DNA from: Skeletonema tropicum
Lineage: Eukaryota > Bacillariophyta > Thalassiosirophyceae > Thalassiosirales > Thalassiosiraceae
Reading direction: 5' to 3'
Assembly: GCA_037178625.1 (NCBI GenBank)
Contig: CM074138.1
Location: forward strand, 2,690,621-2,754,620
Length of the DNA stretch: 64,000 nt
The notes below the pieces were generated by a model that searched no databases, was not told where the DNA came from, and saw only the letters and a program-made list of their open reading frames with translations. Each line of letters begins with the position of its first letter. Position 1 is the stretch's first letter. Shown here piece after piece: positions 10,321 to 21,515 of the stretch. The translations under genes and the position numbers were made by a program.

Positions 10321-12386
10321 CCCTGAGGTCATTTGACAAAATGACACAGCCCATTTCTACAGAAAACCACGTAGGAATTAGTACCTTTAGATTTAGGAGA
10401 AATAAATCTGGTGGGCGGACGTAGAGATTTAATTCCCACAGTAGAGCATACTGGCGGCTACAGGATACCTCTGTGTGGGAATTCAATTGCACTCTAATCT
10501 TGTAAACACTTTTCTTGTGAAATTGTGATGTCAAACACACTTTGTGTCCTTCTTAGCTGGAAGGGTTCTTGTTTACAGTAATTTTCTCTCATCTCTGTTT
10601 GATTGTGTCATTGCTAGAGTAGAGAGTGTATGTCACACCTCCTATATATACCAGTACCTACTTTGGACATGTTCGACTTTTAACCACTTTCTCATTCGTA
10701 TTCATATTTCTTGTGATTGAGTTGCTGCAGGTGATCTATAGCCCACCTCTCTCTCTTGATTACTGCAGCACGGTTGGCCATTGCTCTTCTTTGCGCACTC
10801 GAGTATACTGTCGTCGGAAATCTTTTGACTGGTCCAGTGTATTGCGCTGTCCTAAAGCTTTACAGTAATCTTATTTCATCTCTGTGTGAGTGTGACACTC
10901 CCACTCCGAGCTATGTAGAGTGGTCTTGCCCCTGCTGGTGGTGAAAATGTTGCGGCCGTTCCATTGTCTTAGTAAGTAATCATTGAATAAAATAGTTGTC
11001 GGCTCGGTTGAATAAATCTGCACTTACCTATCACCTGCCCTGGACTTGTTTCTGCTTTTGCTTTGTTCCACTGTCAAGCATTTGATTCCTCAGAGCAACG
11101 TTTCGTGCTGCATCAACTCGCGCTTGTGCTGTTAGTTCTCTTTTGAAGAAATATGCAATCGTTGCAACAAAATTCAATTGGCGGGAGTTGGAATGAGTCT
11201 CCATATGCTGCAGTGATGTGGTGGAATACTATGATGTCACAAGTCACTCACCTCAAGTATAAACGAAAAGTGGTATCGTACCTCCTTCTCTCAGCATTTT
11301 TTTGCACCTGATCCAAAAAAATTCAATCGAATGATATAAGTTGTTGGATTCTCAAACAAGCTACGTAGTGACTCGTGTTGTTTTCAGACGTGTATCGCAG
11401 ACCAGTGTCTGATGGTTGTTGTATTTCATTCAAATCATCTCGTTTCTATTGCTCAATTTTGTTTTCGTGTACAGAACGTGTGCCGATGTCATGATAATAT
11501 TGTGTGCATGTGTGCACACCTGTCGAGCGTTTGTCTCATCTACCACACAACATTGGTAAGATTATTGCACGGTTTGAAGTGTCCATTATTCTATCAGGAT
11601 CGCGATCATGTGCGGGGATTGCTTTTTAATGTCTTGTTACCGCAGAAAGATGATGTGGCATGGTCGATCACATCATGATGCCTGCGCACAGCAGCGCTTT
11701 GATTGAGATCGCAGGATTTATTTGTTGCGAGTAGGTTGTTGCACATCGTTGGCACAGCGTCGGAACCCATATGGACACGATGACGTTGTATGACTCTTAT
11801 GACTCTCAATGTTGGGATGGTCGGCCGGCTGAATCTATTAGGGTTTCGATGATGTTGTGCGGAGGAGGTAAAAAAGATCTTTTTGTGCGTAGATCGAGAG
11901 GAGAGATTTCCACAGCTGATAGCAAAATTTTTGCGGTCATGCTGTGTATCATTGACGCAGGCACTGTTACATGGCGTTCAAAGCGGACATGCTGCTTGTT
12001 GTTCGACTCATTTCGGCATCGAGATATGGCCAGTCGAACGCTGCAAGCTGCAACTCACAACATCCGCCATTGTGAAGATGTGCATGTTGTGTGTTGTGTT
12101 CGCTTCTTGCTTCGTTGTTTGCGCGCAGAGCAAAAAATCTGTGCGCTTTATTCGCCGAAAGTTCCAAGAAGTTTGACATGTGAAAGAAGTTTGACAGAAG
12201 TTGAAAATCAGGACACATGTCTTATCTTTTTGCGGAGCAACTTAATAGACAGCCATGGTGACCTCTTTTTTTTAGCTCTATTGATCTCTCTTGAACTCGC
12301 ACGTGCCAGCACAAGGCCCCGAGGGCCATACTGCAGCAAAGCACACAAAATAAGGCAAACAAAGCACTGCAGGGATACCCCATTTA
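10321..12386. other. Gene-poor region between repeats
   Basis: No supported gene. A 212-codon open frame at 11771-12409 has no recognisable motif and odd composition (many C, R, H), so it is not called. Weakly similar segments near 10568-10630 and 10860-10925 (TTTACAGTAAT..CATCTCTGT) suggest an old duplication. A GGCCCCGAGGGCC hairpin lies near 12317-12329. Confidence 0.4.
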
Positions 12387-12773
12387 TAAATCGAATAAAT
12401 CGCAATTGATGACTATCGACACCAATAACATCACTAGTTAAGTCCACTAATCGCTAGTATTTGTGCAAGACATGATGAAAGCACGGATGAAAGCACTTAA
12501 ATAATGTGTTAAATGCAACCAGAAAGGCTCGTGCACGCCGAAAGATTGAACGAATCGATTGCTAGCTTTTGGACGATGGAATCGAACGAATGGAATCGAA
12601 CAAATGGAATAGAATGGAATCGAATGGAATCGAATGGAATCGAATGGAATCGAATGGAATCGAATGGAATCGAATGGAATCGAACGAATCGATCGAATGG
12701 AATCGAATTGAACGAATCGTTATACTTATTATTGGTGTCAATCGTCGATCAACAATTGCGATTTATTCGATTT
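12387..12773. repeat. Foldback element enclosing a 10-bp minisatellite
   Basis: Arms 12387-12428 and 12728-12773 are inverted copies, with TAAATCGAATAAATCGCAAT followed by a CGAC..ACACCAATAA pattern. The centre holds the minisatellite at 12575-12718. The right arm abuts dispersed repeat copy B. No ORF of note. Confidence 0.7.
12575..12718 (+). repeat. Minisatellite, unit AATGGAATCG
   Basis: About 14 units of a 10-bp motif with variants (AACGAATGGA, AATAGAATGG) at the edges and near-perfect units at 12612-12680. Resemblance to the human GGAAT satellite is a coincidence of motif. Confidence 0.9.
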
Positions 12774-12923
12774 ATTAGTACTCTCTATCTAGACGCAGAC
12801 TGGTGTCAAGGGGCGGGCCTGGCGGCACCTACGGGCTGCCGACGGGTGTCAACAATTCTGTCCGCCCCTATCATATTTTGGCAGGAGCCGGGTTGTGACA
12901 CCCATCCTGTCCGTGTTGGATCC
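12774..12923 (-). repeat. Dispersed repeat, copy B of an inverted pair
   Basis: Inverted partner of 10106-10252, directly adjoining the foldback element. Confidence 0.75.
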
Positions 12924-13079
12924 AGACAGATGTGAAATTTGGTTTTTCAAGCACATTTTTTGACCATGGCCGCCGCAGAGCCTACTAGATTTGGCCAAAA
13001 TCTCAAATCTGCCACAAGTGCTTTTATGGTGAAACAAGAGAGCCCTAAATGTGCTAGAAGAGAGAAGAGAGAAGCAGTT

Positions 13080-13400
13080 TAGGCGCCTGCACGCCAGCTG
13101 AAAGAGAGGCGGTAACCGCAGGAAGTCAGGCATCATCGATTTTCGAGCGCCGACCCCATGCCTGCGAAAGGCAGGCGATGGGGTCGGCGGCAGATTCGTC
13201 CACTACAATACTCTATGTTGCTATTAAAAGCTATTTCTTTTCTTTCGCATTGCTAGCCGTTTCATTGCTCAAACAGGCACCATTGCCTTATTCGATCAAT
13301 CGAATTGATTGTATTATGACTGTGCGACGCGAAACGACTGTAACATTTGTAACGATTCGACAATTCCGGGTAACGAAATGTAACAATGACGTAACACGCT
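13080..13400 (+). repeat. Dispersed structured repeat, copy 1
   Basis: About 320 bp similar in order to 26110-26430. Shared landmarks are AGGCGC..TGCACG, GGAAGTCA, a 40-nt hairpin (13149-13188), GGCAGATTC, a TTTCTxxCATTGCTAGCCGT segment, TTATTCGATCAA, CTGTAACATTTGT, ACGATTCG and GGGTAACxAAATGTAACAA. No coding potential. The hairpin is the best conserved part. Confidence 0.7.
13149..13188 (+). other. 40-nt hairpin (possible structured RNA or DNA cruciform)
   Basis: Perfect 10-bp outer stem GCCGACCCCA/TGGGGTCGGC and inner stem GCCTGC/GCAGGC closed by a GAAAG loop, with a one-base bulge between the stems. In the second copy (26186-26225) the third outer pair changes from C:G to T:A on both sides and the loop becomes GAGAG, keeping the fold. 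Confidence 0.6.
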
Positions 13401-13967
13401 AGATAAATTTAAAATTCGTTTGCAATTTATTAATAAGCCGTTCGCGGACAACATGAATCGACAGGTCTGTTCGCTAGTTCGCCGGTCTTTCGATGCCATT
13501 GGCGTAATTCACGGGGGGGGGGTTAGGCGATTCGAACAAGTGATAGATTCGTATTCTTCTATATCTCAGGAGATGGACAATGCACGTTTGGGTTCCATAC
13601 CTCAGATATACTCGACAAAATTGTCATCTACATTTGCTAGTAAAATCGTCTAACTACTGGACAAATTTGTTAGAGAGAATTACTAGCAAAATCTAAATGG
13701 GCATATCTCTGCGAGAAAAGCAAATATTTATGTGGTTCCTTTATTGGTCTCACTTGTATGATCATCACCAAAAAGGCTGTGCCATTGGTTTGGTACGAAT
13801 ATCGCTTTTTGTGATTTTGGCCTCCGTAGTAGAAGCCACTTTCATCATGGGGTTTTGTGGGTGAAACACCAAAACTTCTACTTGGGGGCCTACGTAGGAA
13901 TTATACCAGGAAAAAATAAACAGGGGCGCGCAGAATGTGGCGAGCGTGGTGGTGCCTGTGGCGGGAT
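13401..13967. other. Intergenic, no gene recognised
   Basis: AT-rich sequence with repeated stretches mentioning (T)GCTAGTAAAATCG near 13634-13700. No domain found in any frame. Confidence 0.35.
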
Positions 13968-14757
13968 CAGCGCGGGCCCTCGGGGCCTGTCCAGTTTTGT
14001 GTCATTTGTAGTAGGTCATTGCACTTTGGTTTTACATTTACATATAGTCTTTTTACAATGGAATCCGGCTATAAAGTTGCTCTGCAATGACGTAGACATA
14101 GTCTTAGTGTATTTGGTGCATGGTGATGTTCTGTTTTGTTGTTATGGTATGTAGGATAAATTAGTAGAATTGTATTGTGCACAATTTTACCAATTCAAAG
14201 TGTCTTTCTCGTGCTTGACAGTTTCTCTGGATTCTTCGCGGACGTGACAAAACTGACATACTCAGCCTCCGCCCGGCGCTTCTTTTCGTTTTTTTGGATT
14301 TTGCCACGTGTCGCTTCAACTTCATCAACACGTCATTATGTACAGCTGAGGTGTTGGTTCTCATTTGTCCGGTGACGCATGCATTTACATTCATCGATAT
14401 TGTGTCCCATTTGTGACAAATTCAATTGACAAAAATTAGTCCGAATCGGTATACTTAATTATTTCTTCATCTATCCGTGTCTGGATTCTTTCTCTGTCTG
14501 ACAGCGTGTTCCTCCTGCTTCGTTGACAGCAAATCGCTTCCGTCCACATCTCGCGGTCGATCTATTATTTTTTCATTGCAATCATAAAGTATTGTGTAAA
14601 CCTTTCTACTTCTTATCAATCTAAGTACACAATCATGATAATTGGCAATACCGATGCGCTGCTGCCGCGACGTCAGCTGTTGGATCTAACACTAATGGCA
14701 AGGGTTCTCGTCATTTGATGAGTAAACCTAGCGGCCGTAAGTGGCAGGCAAGCGCAA

Positions 14758-15225
14758 GTGCATCAAAGTCGGGCATCATCGACTGTGGCGGAGCTGTCTC
14801 ATGTTGGACAAGAGCAGGAGACTAATGCCGATGGCGCGACTTCAAATGTTGGATGTAATGGCAATGGGTTTCGTCGTTTGATGAGTCAACCTTGCGGCCT
14901 TGAGCGTGTCGCATGTTCTTCGAAGTCGGCCGATGCTTCGACCTCATCTACTTTGACGGAGTTGTCTCACACTCACAGCGGACTGAAACGGGGGCATGTT
15001 TCGAAGGAGGCTTCAACTTCTAACTGGAAATGGTATGAATATCCTTGGGCTACCATCCGCACAAACGATCCTATCTTCCGATCCATGGCAACATTTGTTG
15101 TTGACGAGAGTGAGAGAAAAAAGCTTGATAGCCTTCCTTTCAAAAACTATACATGCAGTCGTCACGCCGCCAAAGCAAAGCAACGAAGCTGGGTCCAAGG
15201 CCAAGTTCAAGTACCAATCCAGTGA
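14758..15225 (+). CDS. Unrecognised ORF upstream of helicase remnant
   Basis: 155 codons, Ser-rich, with two diverged internal repeats (SSTVAELSHVG and SSTLTELSHTH). No family recognised. Its position just before the helicase remnant suggests it belongs to the same degenerate element; it may equally be chance. Confidence 0.25.
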   Translation: MHQSRASSTVAELSHVGQEQETNADGATSNVGCNGNGFRRLMSQPCGLERVACSSKSADASTSSTLTELSHTHSGLKRGHVSKEASTSNWKWYEYPWATIRTNDPIFRSMATFVVDESERKKLDSLPFKNYTCSRHAAKAKQRSWVQGQVQVPIQ

Positions 15226-15452
15226 GTTTTGTTCCGCGGAAAGTTGTTCTTGTGTTGTGTCTCTAAATACTTTCACAGACTAACACTAACACAACCACAA
15301 CACAATACATAAAATCGTTCACTGCACAATTTTACCAATTCACCAGCTTGTCATGTACATGTATCATTGTGCTGCAAAAACACTACTAACTCGTTTTATT
15401 TGCATACCGATGCAAATGCATCCTTCCAATTCCAACGTAATGCGCACAGCAC

Positions 15453-16061
15453 GTGCCCATCCCTCCCTACGAGCAGATTTGCAACAAGGGATGCTGCACC
15501 GCATTATTCATGCCATTGCAAATCGCTTACGCCATCACCATTCACCGCTGTCAAGGACTTGAAGCTGGATTCGACGAAGGAGACCGCTGGAACCGAATGA
15601 TATTAGATCCGTCAGATGAGTTGTGGGAGATTAGCAAGAACCTTGGGACATTGTACGTGGCAACTAGCAGAGGCAAAACACTTGGTTCCAAAGATCAAGC
15701 ATACCCAACGGACAGTGCCATATACTGGACGGGAAACAGCGTTTCAACGAACCGAATTAAAAATTGCAAGAGAAAGCAAAATGGGCAGCTCTGCGAATCA
15801 TACAAGAAGCGAGCTAAGTGGGTAGAATACTTGGAGGGAAAGGCAGAAGAGACGAAGACGAGGTATAGCAAGAGAAAGTTGGAAGAAATCACAAAAACAA
15901 CGTACGCAGCAGCAATGAAGGGCGATTTCATCAAAGACAGGACAGACCTGACGGCCAGGATTACCGACATCATCACCAATCCAAACAAGAAGTGGAAAGA
16001 AGCGAAGAGGGATCACGAGATCCCAAGTGATTACTTCGCAGCGTCTGCATCTGGTGATTAG
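15453..16061 (+). pseudogene. PIF1-like (Helitron) helicase C-terminal fragment
   Basis: About 200 codons with the last superfamily-1 helicase motifs: PLQIAYAITIHRCQG (motif V-like) and TLYVATSRGKTLG (motif VI-like), as at the C-terminus of PIF1 and Helitron helicases. A charged tail rich in K/E follows. The first codon of the open stretch is GTG and an in-frame TAA lies 12 bases upstream; the Walker A/B part of the helicase is missing, so this is a truncated copy. The final segment (NKKWKEAKRDHEIPSDYF) is also encoded, inverted, near 19730-19800, showing two copies of one element family. Confidence 0.65.
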
Positions 16062-16577
16062 TAAAATGGATCGCTGCACGATTCTACAAAAAAAGAAAAT
16101 TTCTCACGACGATGAATACATCGACTAAATCCAGAGTCCGTCTGCATCAGGTCATTACATTAGTAAAATTGATCACTGCACAATTCTGCAAAAAAGACCA
16201 TTTCTTACGTTGAAGAAATACAACAACTAAATCGACTAAAACCTGTGCAAAACCTGTATTTCTTTCTCGTAAAGACGGATTTAGACGCCAAAAAAGCGCA
16301 TTTAGTACATTGAATTTCTCGCTTTCAACAGGTACTTCTCGCTTTCTACGTAGGAAACCATTCAGATCCTACGCTGGTAGGCTCTACTGAGGACTCTACG
16401 TGTCCCAACAGTAAACCTTCTCACTAAAATGCACATATGCTGATTCCTAGCTAGAACTCTGTAGAATAATTTGGCTGAAAAAATCTGAATTTCCCACCTG
16501 TAATAGAAGGGCACCTGCGGCCCCCTATTACGCTGCTCTGCACTCCATGAACGGGGGCCCCGAGGGCCGATCATCTA

Positions 16578-17364
16578 AATCGCTTATCACATGGCACTGG
16601 CCATCATCTTTTTCAGCCGTTGTCAAGCAGTTGTGGTGATGGTTACATCATGACAGATGGTGTCAAGTTGCTTTTGCTAGAATCGAATTGATGTGTTGCC
16701 ACACGTAGTCGTTGTTAACTTGCGTTTACATTTAAAGAATTCGAATTGTAAGCATGTCATGTTAACTTGATTTTGTGTACAAACACAACTTCATCGGCAC
16801 TATTTTTAGGAATATCTATTTTAGAGATGGGATCTTTTTGGTCAAAGTGCATCAGTGATTTTACGAGAAATCCATCACCGCCAAAATTGATGAAGCAAAA
16901 TCCATCATCTACTTGTCGACGCGACCATGACACAAGTGGAGAAATGAAATCATCCTAAGTATATTACTTAAACATCCCTTTGTTGGAACCGTTGGCATAT
17001 GTCACACTGTCTACAAATGAAAAATACGCCCAACAGTGATCTTGAGTGATCTGTGTACACCTTAGTTCCTTCTATCCGATCATACTAAATCCGCCGCGGT
17101 TGTGATGCAAGAATTCATCCGAAGACCTCAACATCGACGAAGTCCTCCAAGATCTCTACTCCACTTCACGTTTGTCATATCCGTATGCAATAGAATTGAT
17201 CATAAGGCAAAAAAACATCCTCATCTCAGAAACAATCATTGCTTCAAAGATTCTTTCTCTGATATCGTGGTCTACTACCTTCAATCCTTTTTGGAAGTGG
17301 ACGGAACTTCCATGTCGCTTCATTACCACATTGTATATATCCCCAAAGATACCTTTTCTAACAT
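16578..17364. other. Intergenic, probably containing a copia LTR
   Basis: No gene. On the minus strand, sequence immediately below 17369 starts TGTTAG and reads like the LTR following the copia 3' end (compare 19234 on the plus strand). Its far end cannot be placed. Confidence 0.35.
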
Positions 17365-17880
17365 GCCATAGATAAGTACAGAATAATACCAATACAGACT
17401 ACTTCCTGTTTGTCACTCCCCTTGGTTCATCATCCTTATCATCACTCTTCTTTTCCTCCAATAATTTCATCGTATCGCCTTTCCAAAATAGGATGGGTCT
17501 GATCAATGGCCATACTGCTTGGTATGCCCAATGCTTGCTAAGCGTATCCGCATGATTATACTCACCTCGAATGAATGCAAACCTGATGCAACCAGCTGCT
17601 ACATTTTCATGGATGTAATGTTATGACAATACCAAATGTCTCTTCCAATTCTTGAAGTCAGGATTAACTCCGCTTGACACAACAGACTCATTATCACCTA
17701 GTAAAATTGGGATTCCATGCAAAGTACTCCAAGGAACTGAAGAAGTGTCTTGTTAGCCCTGATTTCCTCAATGGCTGTTCTTGCTGCGCTGCTCTCAGAT
17801 CCGTATGTAGCTGTTTCGACGGTGTTATGCTTCTTCGAAAACCAATCAAAAGGAGTCTTGTTAAGGAAGTGAAGTACACC
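17365..17880 (-). mobile_element. Copia RNase H fragment (degenerate)
   Basis: Minus-strand translation gives LHFLNKTPFDWFSKK and ETATYGSESSAARTAI, then a frame change, then NVAAGCIRFAFIRGEYN and LSKHWAYQAVWPLIRP. This is the copia RNase H end, with at least one frameshift (the GVPLHG region reads GVLCME). It parallels 57886-58190 in the nested element and 18990-19200 here. It is cut by a minisatellite at 17881. Confidence 0.8.
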
Positions 17881-18115
17881 TGATATATAGTGATACATAG
17901 TGATACATAGTGATATATAGTGATATATAGTGATACATACTGATATATACTGATACATGATACTGATATATAGTGATACATACTGATATATACAAATATA
18001 TAGTGATATATACTGATACATACTGATATATAGTGATATATACTGTTACATACTGATATATACTGATATATACTGTTACATACTGATATATAGTGATACA
18101 TACTGATATATAGCA
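17881..18115 (+). repeat. Minisatellite, 10-bp unit TGATAYATAS
   Basis: About 23 units alternating TGATATATAG/TGATACATAC, with a few irregular units (TACTGATA, AAATATATAG). All long open frames on the minus strand here are artefacts of the repeat. Confidence 0.95.
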
Positions 18116-18384
18116 CAAACAGATGTGTGCATGATGCCCATCATATGTACTAACTCCCTGGAAAACTCTTCACCTACTCTTCACCACTCTTCACCCTTCC
18201 TCCAGACTCTTTGTGTGTCCACATCCAAGATCACTAACATTCTCATTGCACTTGTCTTCTCTATTGGCGTTCTTAACTGACATTTACTAGATTAACTAGT
18301 CATCATGTTTGTACTCTAGGGTTTATTCAAGGACCTCTGTTTAGTTGGTACCTGATAAGCGGGAGACACACGACGTATACTTCA

Positions 18385-19282
18385 ATGCCATCTATTTCGG
18401 ATAGAAGTCTTGGTGCCTCACCCATCACTCAAGAGATGGAAACTGAACTGAACCAAATTGTGAGCTACCTCAATTGGGAACAGAATAAGTACACGACTCT
18501 TCCCAATTATCCAGTCAACTTAATTGCCACCGCTACAAGAGAGAGATTCCTCATGTTTAAGGGCCTCAATGCTAATGGGAGACAAGGCAATGATCCTGAT
18601 TTAGTGATTTTAGTGATCGGCCCTCGGGGCCCCAATTCGGTACGGCACAGCAAGTATCGGACGGGCCACGGAGGTGCCCTCCTTACGTCATGTGTTATTC
18701 TTGGACTACTGCAACAAGACACGCCAATCTTGCTCAGCAATATTGAGTCACTTGTGGCTAGTAAGACACAGCCCAGTTTTGATTACAAGGCGATCTATCT
18801 TGGAAAGAGAACGCGATGGATTATTGGAGATGTAAGAGTAAGGACGTCAAATCATAGGGGGATGACAAACGGGAGCTTGGATATGGATTCTAGTACTTGC
18901 TGGTACGGCATTGAGATATGTATCTTTGACGGTAGATACGACATGTATGAGGGACAGAGAAGTTCTCGGCACTTCCGAAGAGGTTTGCTGCAGAATGTAG
19001 CAGCTGGTTGCATTAGGTTTGCATTCATTCGAGGTGAGTATAACCCTGCGGATATGCTTAGCAAGCATTGGGCATACCAAGCAGTATGGCCATTGATCAG
19101 ACCTATCCTATTTTGGAAAGGCGATACGATGAAAATATTGGAGGAAAAGAAGAGTGATGATAAGAATGACGAACCAAGGGGAGTGACAAACGGGAAGTAG
19201 CCCGTATTGGTATTGATTCTGTACTTATCGATGGTATGTTAGATTATGTATCTTTGGGGATAGATACAAAAGGTTGAAGGTA
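18385..19282 (+). mobile_element. Mosaic of copia-derived scraps
   Basis: One open frame (18385-19200) is a patchwork. 18620-18688 is the Helitron-like terminal segment. 18686-18790 matches the diverged RNase H of the nested element at 59437-59520. 18781-18980 matches its polypurine tract and LTR start (compare 59639-59840). 18990-19200 is a copia RNase H C-terminus (ADMLSKHWAYQAVW). A copia LTR start (TGTTAG) lies at 19234, cut at 19282 by an inverted Helitron-like end. The open frame is therefore accidental, not a gene. Confidence 0.7.
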
Positions 19283-19810
19283 GTCGGCCCTCGGGGCCCC
19301 TGTTCATGGAGCGCAGAGCAGCGTAATAGGGGGCTGCAGGTGCCCTTCTATTACAGGTAGGAAATTCAGAATTTTTCAGCCAAAATTTTCTACAGGGTTT
19401 AAGGGAGGAATCAGTATATGTGCTTTTTAGTGAGAAGGTTTACCTGTAGGACACGTAGAGTCCTCGGTAGAGACTACTGGCATAGAATCTGTATGTGTTC
19501 CTACGTAGAAAGCGAGAAGTACCTGTTGAAAGCGAGAAATTGACTGTACTAGATGCGCTTTTTGAGCATCTAAATCGGTCTGTACGAGAAAGAAATACAG
19601 GTTTTGCACTGGTGTTAGTCGATTTAGTTGTCTTATTTCTTCGTCACGAGAAATTGACTTTTTTTGTAAATCTGTGCGGTGAACAATTTTGCTAATCACA
19701 TAGCAGATGCCTACCCTGAGAAATAATCACTTGGGATCTCATAATCTTTCTTCGCCTCCTTCCACTTTTTGTTTGGTTTGGTGATGATTTTGGTAATCCT
19801 GTTCGTCACA
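19283..19810 (-). mobile_element. Second Helitron-like 3' end (inverted)
   Basis: Reverse complement of about 15953-16577, covering the helicase C-terminal codons, the CTCGCTTTCAACAGGTAC region, the GTAATAG..CTATTAC hairpin and the terminal GGGGCCCCGAGGGCC. Its end sits inside a copia LTR, so it inserted after that copia copy. Confidence 0.65.
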
Positions 19811-20082
19811 GGGCACATAAAAGAATGGGCTGCGTATTGCAGACAGACCACTCATATCATCCCGTTTGTTCTTCTTCTATGTACGAGAGGTACAGTAGAT
19901 TCGAAGTACGTACAGTTAGCTAGTAGCAAAATTCAAAATTCAAAATCGGTCGGATGTCGGAAGGCTTGCCGCACTCTCTTTTGTACAAACATTTATGACA
20001 ATGCCAACGGCTCTTACACATTGAGCCAGCATCAAACACTGCACAAGTAATTCGCCGACGTCAATCCTGTCTGTGCGTCAAT

Positions 20083-20803
20083 ATGGCGGTCACACCCGAG
20101 CCATGTCCGATGGGGGTCTGGAGGACAGAGGAAGATGTCATGGAACGTTATAACATCAATGCAAGAGTGATGAGAGTTTACAGAAACGAATCACCCCCAG
20201 GAAATATGCACTTTGAAACTGGTGTGAAAGTGGGTGCTCCTAATCCCTACAACCAGCACTGATTTGTCTACATATCACCAGAGGGCACCAAAGCACACTA
20301 TGGTAACATAACGTTACTGATTTGGTCAAGAATGTGTCATTACTTTAGCAACAACACTATCCAAACTGATGCCGCCGCCGATGATAAAGACACCACCACC
20401 TTCCGTCAACATTTCGAAGTTTATACAACGTTGAAAGCAACTCCTGCCAATATCACCGCCGCTTTTGAGAAGGGAGTAATGAAGCGCTCTAACGAGTTAC
20501 AAAATAAGGCACCACTTCGCCGTGTTACACGCATGCGTGGACAAGAACAAGAAGAGCAAAGAGACCAAACAACCGGCAACCCCACATCCCGCAGGCGTTG
20601 AGAGGAAGCTAAGCAACAATACTAAGAGACCAGCAACAGCACATCCCTCTCCAGCAGGCGTCGACAAGAACAAGAAGAGCAGAGAGACCAAGCGAGAGGC
20701 AACCCCAAATCCCGCAGGGTCGAAGACGAGCGATGATACGAAGAGACCAGCAGCACCACACCCCGATGCTCAAATTGATGTTAAAAAATTGAAAACAAGT
20801 TAG
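20083..20803 (+). pseudogene. Unrecognised protein remnant with premature TGA and frame change
   Basis: A frame opens at ATG 20083 (MAVTPEPCPMGVWR), meets TGA at 20260-20262, and continues open in the same frame to about 20601 (FVYISPEGTKAHYGN, then FEVYTTLKATPANITAAF). Near 20530 a second frame takes over with three diverged copies of a basic repeat containing DKNKKSKETK and ATPHPAGV, ending DVKKLKTS* at 20803. One stop and one frame change best fit a decayed gene. Family not recognised. Confidence 0.4.
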
Positions 20804-21132
20804 TGATTACAATAACACAATTGGCATTGCGTCATGTACACTCTTGAACTCACCCTCTCTCTAAGTAGTATCTTGTGTTCAAAATTAGTTTTACGAAATA
20901 CCCCCACTGCAATTAACACCCCCCCCCTTCGAGGCACTAAACGCAGATTCACTACTCTCCAATACTAAGTAATGAAGAACCAGTCATTAGTTGTTGCTGG
21001 GATGCGTCAACATGGGCTGTAGAAATAATAATGATCCCAACACCCACACATTATTTATGCACCATTACTTGTCACTGTAAACGGTCGCCATTAATAAATA
21101 ACAAGCATCGTCGAGCAGAATATTTCACCAAG

Positions 21133-21312
21133 TTAGGGTTAGGGTTAGGGTTAGGGTTAGGGTTAGGGTTAGGGTTAGGGTTAGGGTTAGGGTTAGGGTT
21201 AGGGTTAGGGTTAGGGTTAGGGTTAGGGTTAGGGTTAGGGTTAGGGTTAGGGTTAGGGTTAGGGTTAGGGTTAGGGTTAGGGTTAGGGTTAGGGTTAGGG
21301 TTAGGGTTAGGG

Positions 21313-21353
<41 letters not shown>

Positions 21354-21515
21354 GGTTAGGGTTAGGGTTAGGGTTAGGGTTAGGGTTAGGGTTAGGGTTA
21401 GGGTTAGGGTTAGGGTTAGGGTTAGGGTTAGGGTTAGGGTTAGGGTTAGGGTTAGGGTTAGGGTTAGGGTTAGGGTTAGGGTTAGGGTTAGGGTTAGGGT
21501 TAGGGTTAGGGTTAG
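21133..21515 (+). repeat. Telomeric repeat tract (TTAGGG)n
   Basis: About 64 uninterrupted TTAGGG units with one TTTAGGG variant at about 21331. The G-rich strand runs 5'-3' toward the gap, the orientation of a right-hand chromosome end. It is followed directly by 500 Ns. Confidence 0.97.

Larger units (their letters stand above)
13968..16577 (+). mobile_element. Candidate Helitron-like element (degenerate)
   Basis: The right end is well supported: the helicase remnant (15453-16061) is followed by about 500 bp shared in inverted orientation with 19283-19810, ending in two hairpins. These are GTAATAG..CTATTAC (about 16500-16531) and GGGGCCCCGAGGGCC (about 16553-16576). The left boundary is tentative, set at a similar palindrome (GGGCCCTCGGGGCC, 13968). 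No Rep (HUH) domain is visible, and the 3' end lacks an obvious CTRR, so the class is inferred from the PIF1-like helicase and terminal hairpins only. Confidence 0.45.

Noticed and set aside
11771..12409. 212-codon plus-strand ORF
   Set aside because: No motif, composition unlike the other genes, and it ends inside the foldback arm; likely chance.
12575..12718. Human satellite II/III contamination (GGAAT motif)
   Set aside because: The unit is 10 bp with CGA in every repeat and sits inside a foldback whose arms are local; resemblance is superficial.
17694..18118. Tyr/Ile/Ser-rich minus-strand ORFs
   Set aside because: They translate the 10-bp minisatellite; only the last part is copia RNase H.
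20260..20262. In-frame TGA as selenocysteine
   Set aside because: No selenoprotein family fits and a frame change downstream points to decay; an SECIS element could not be assessed.
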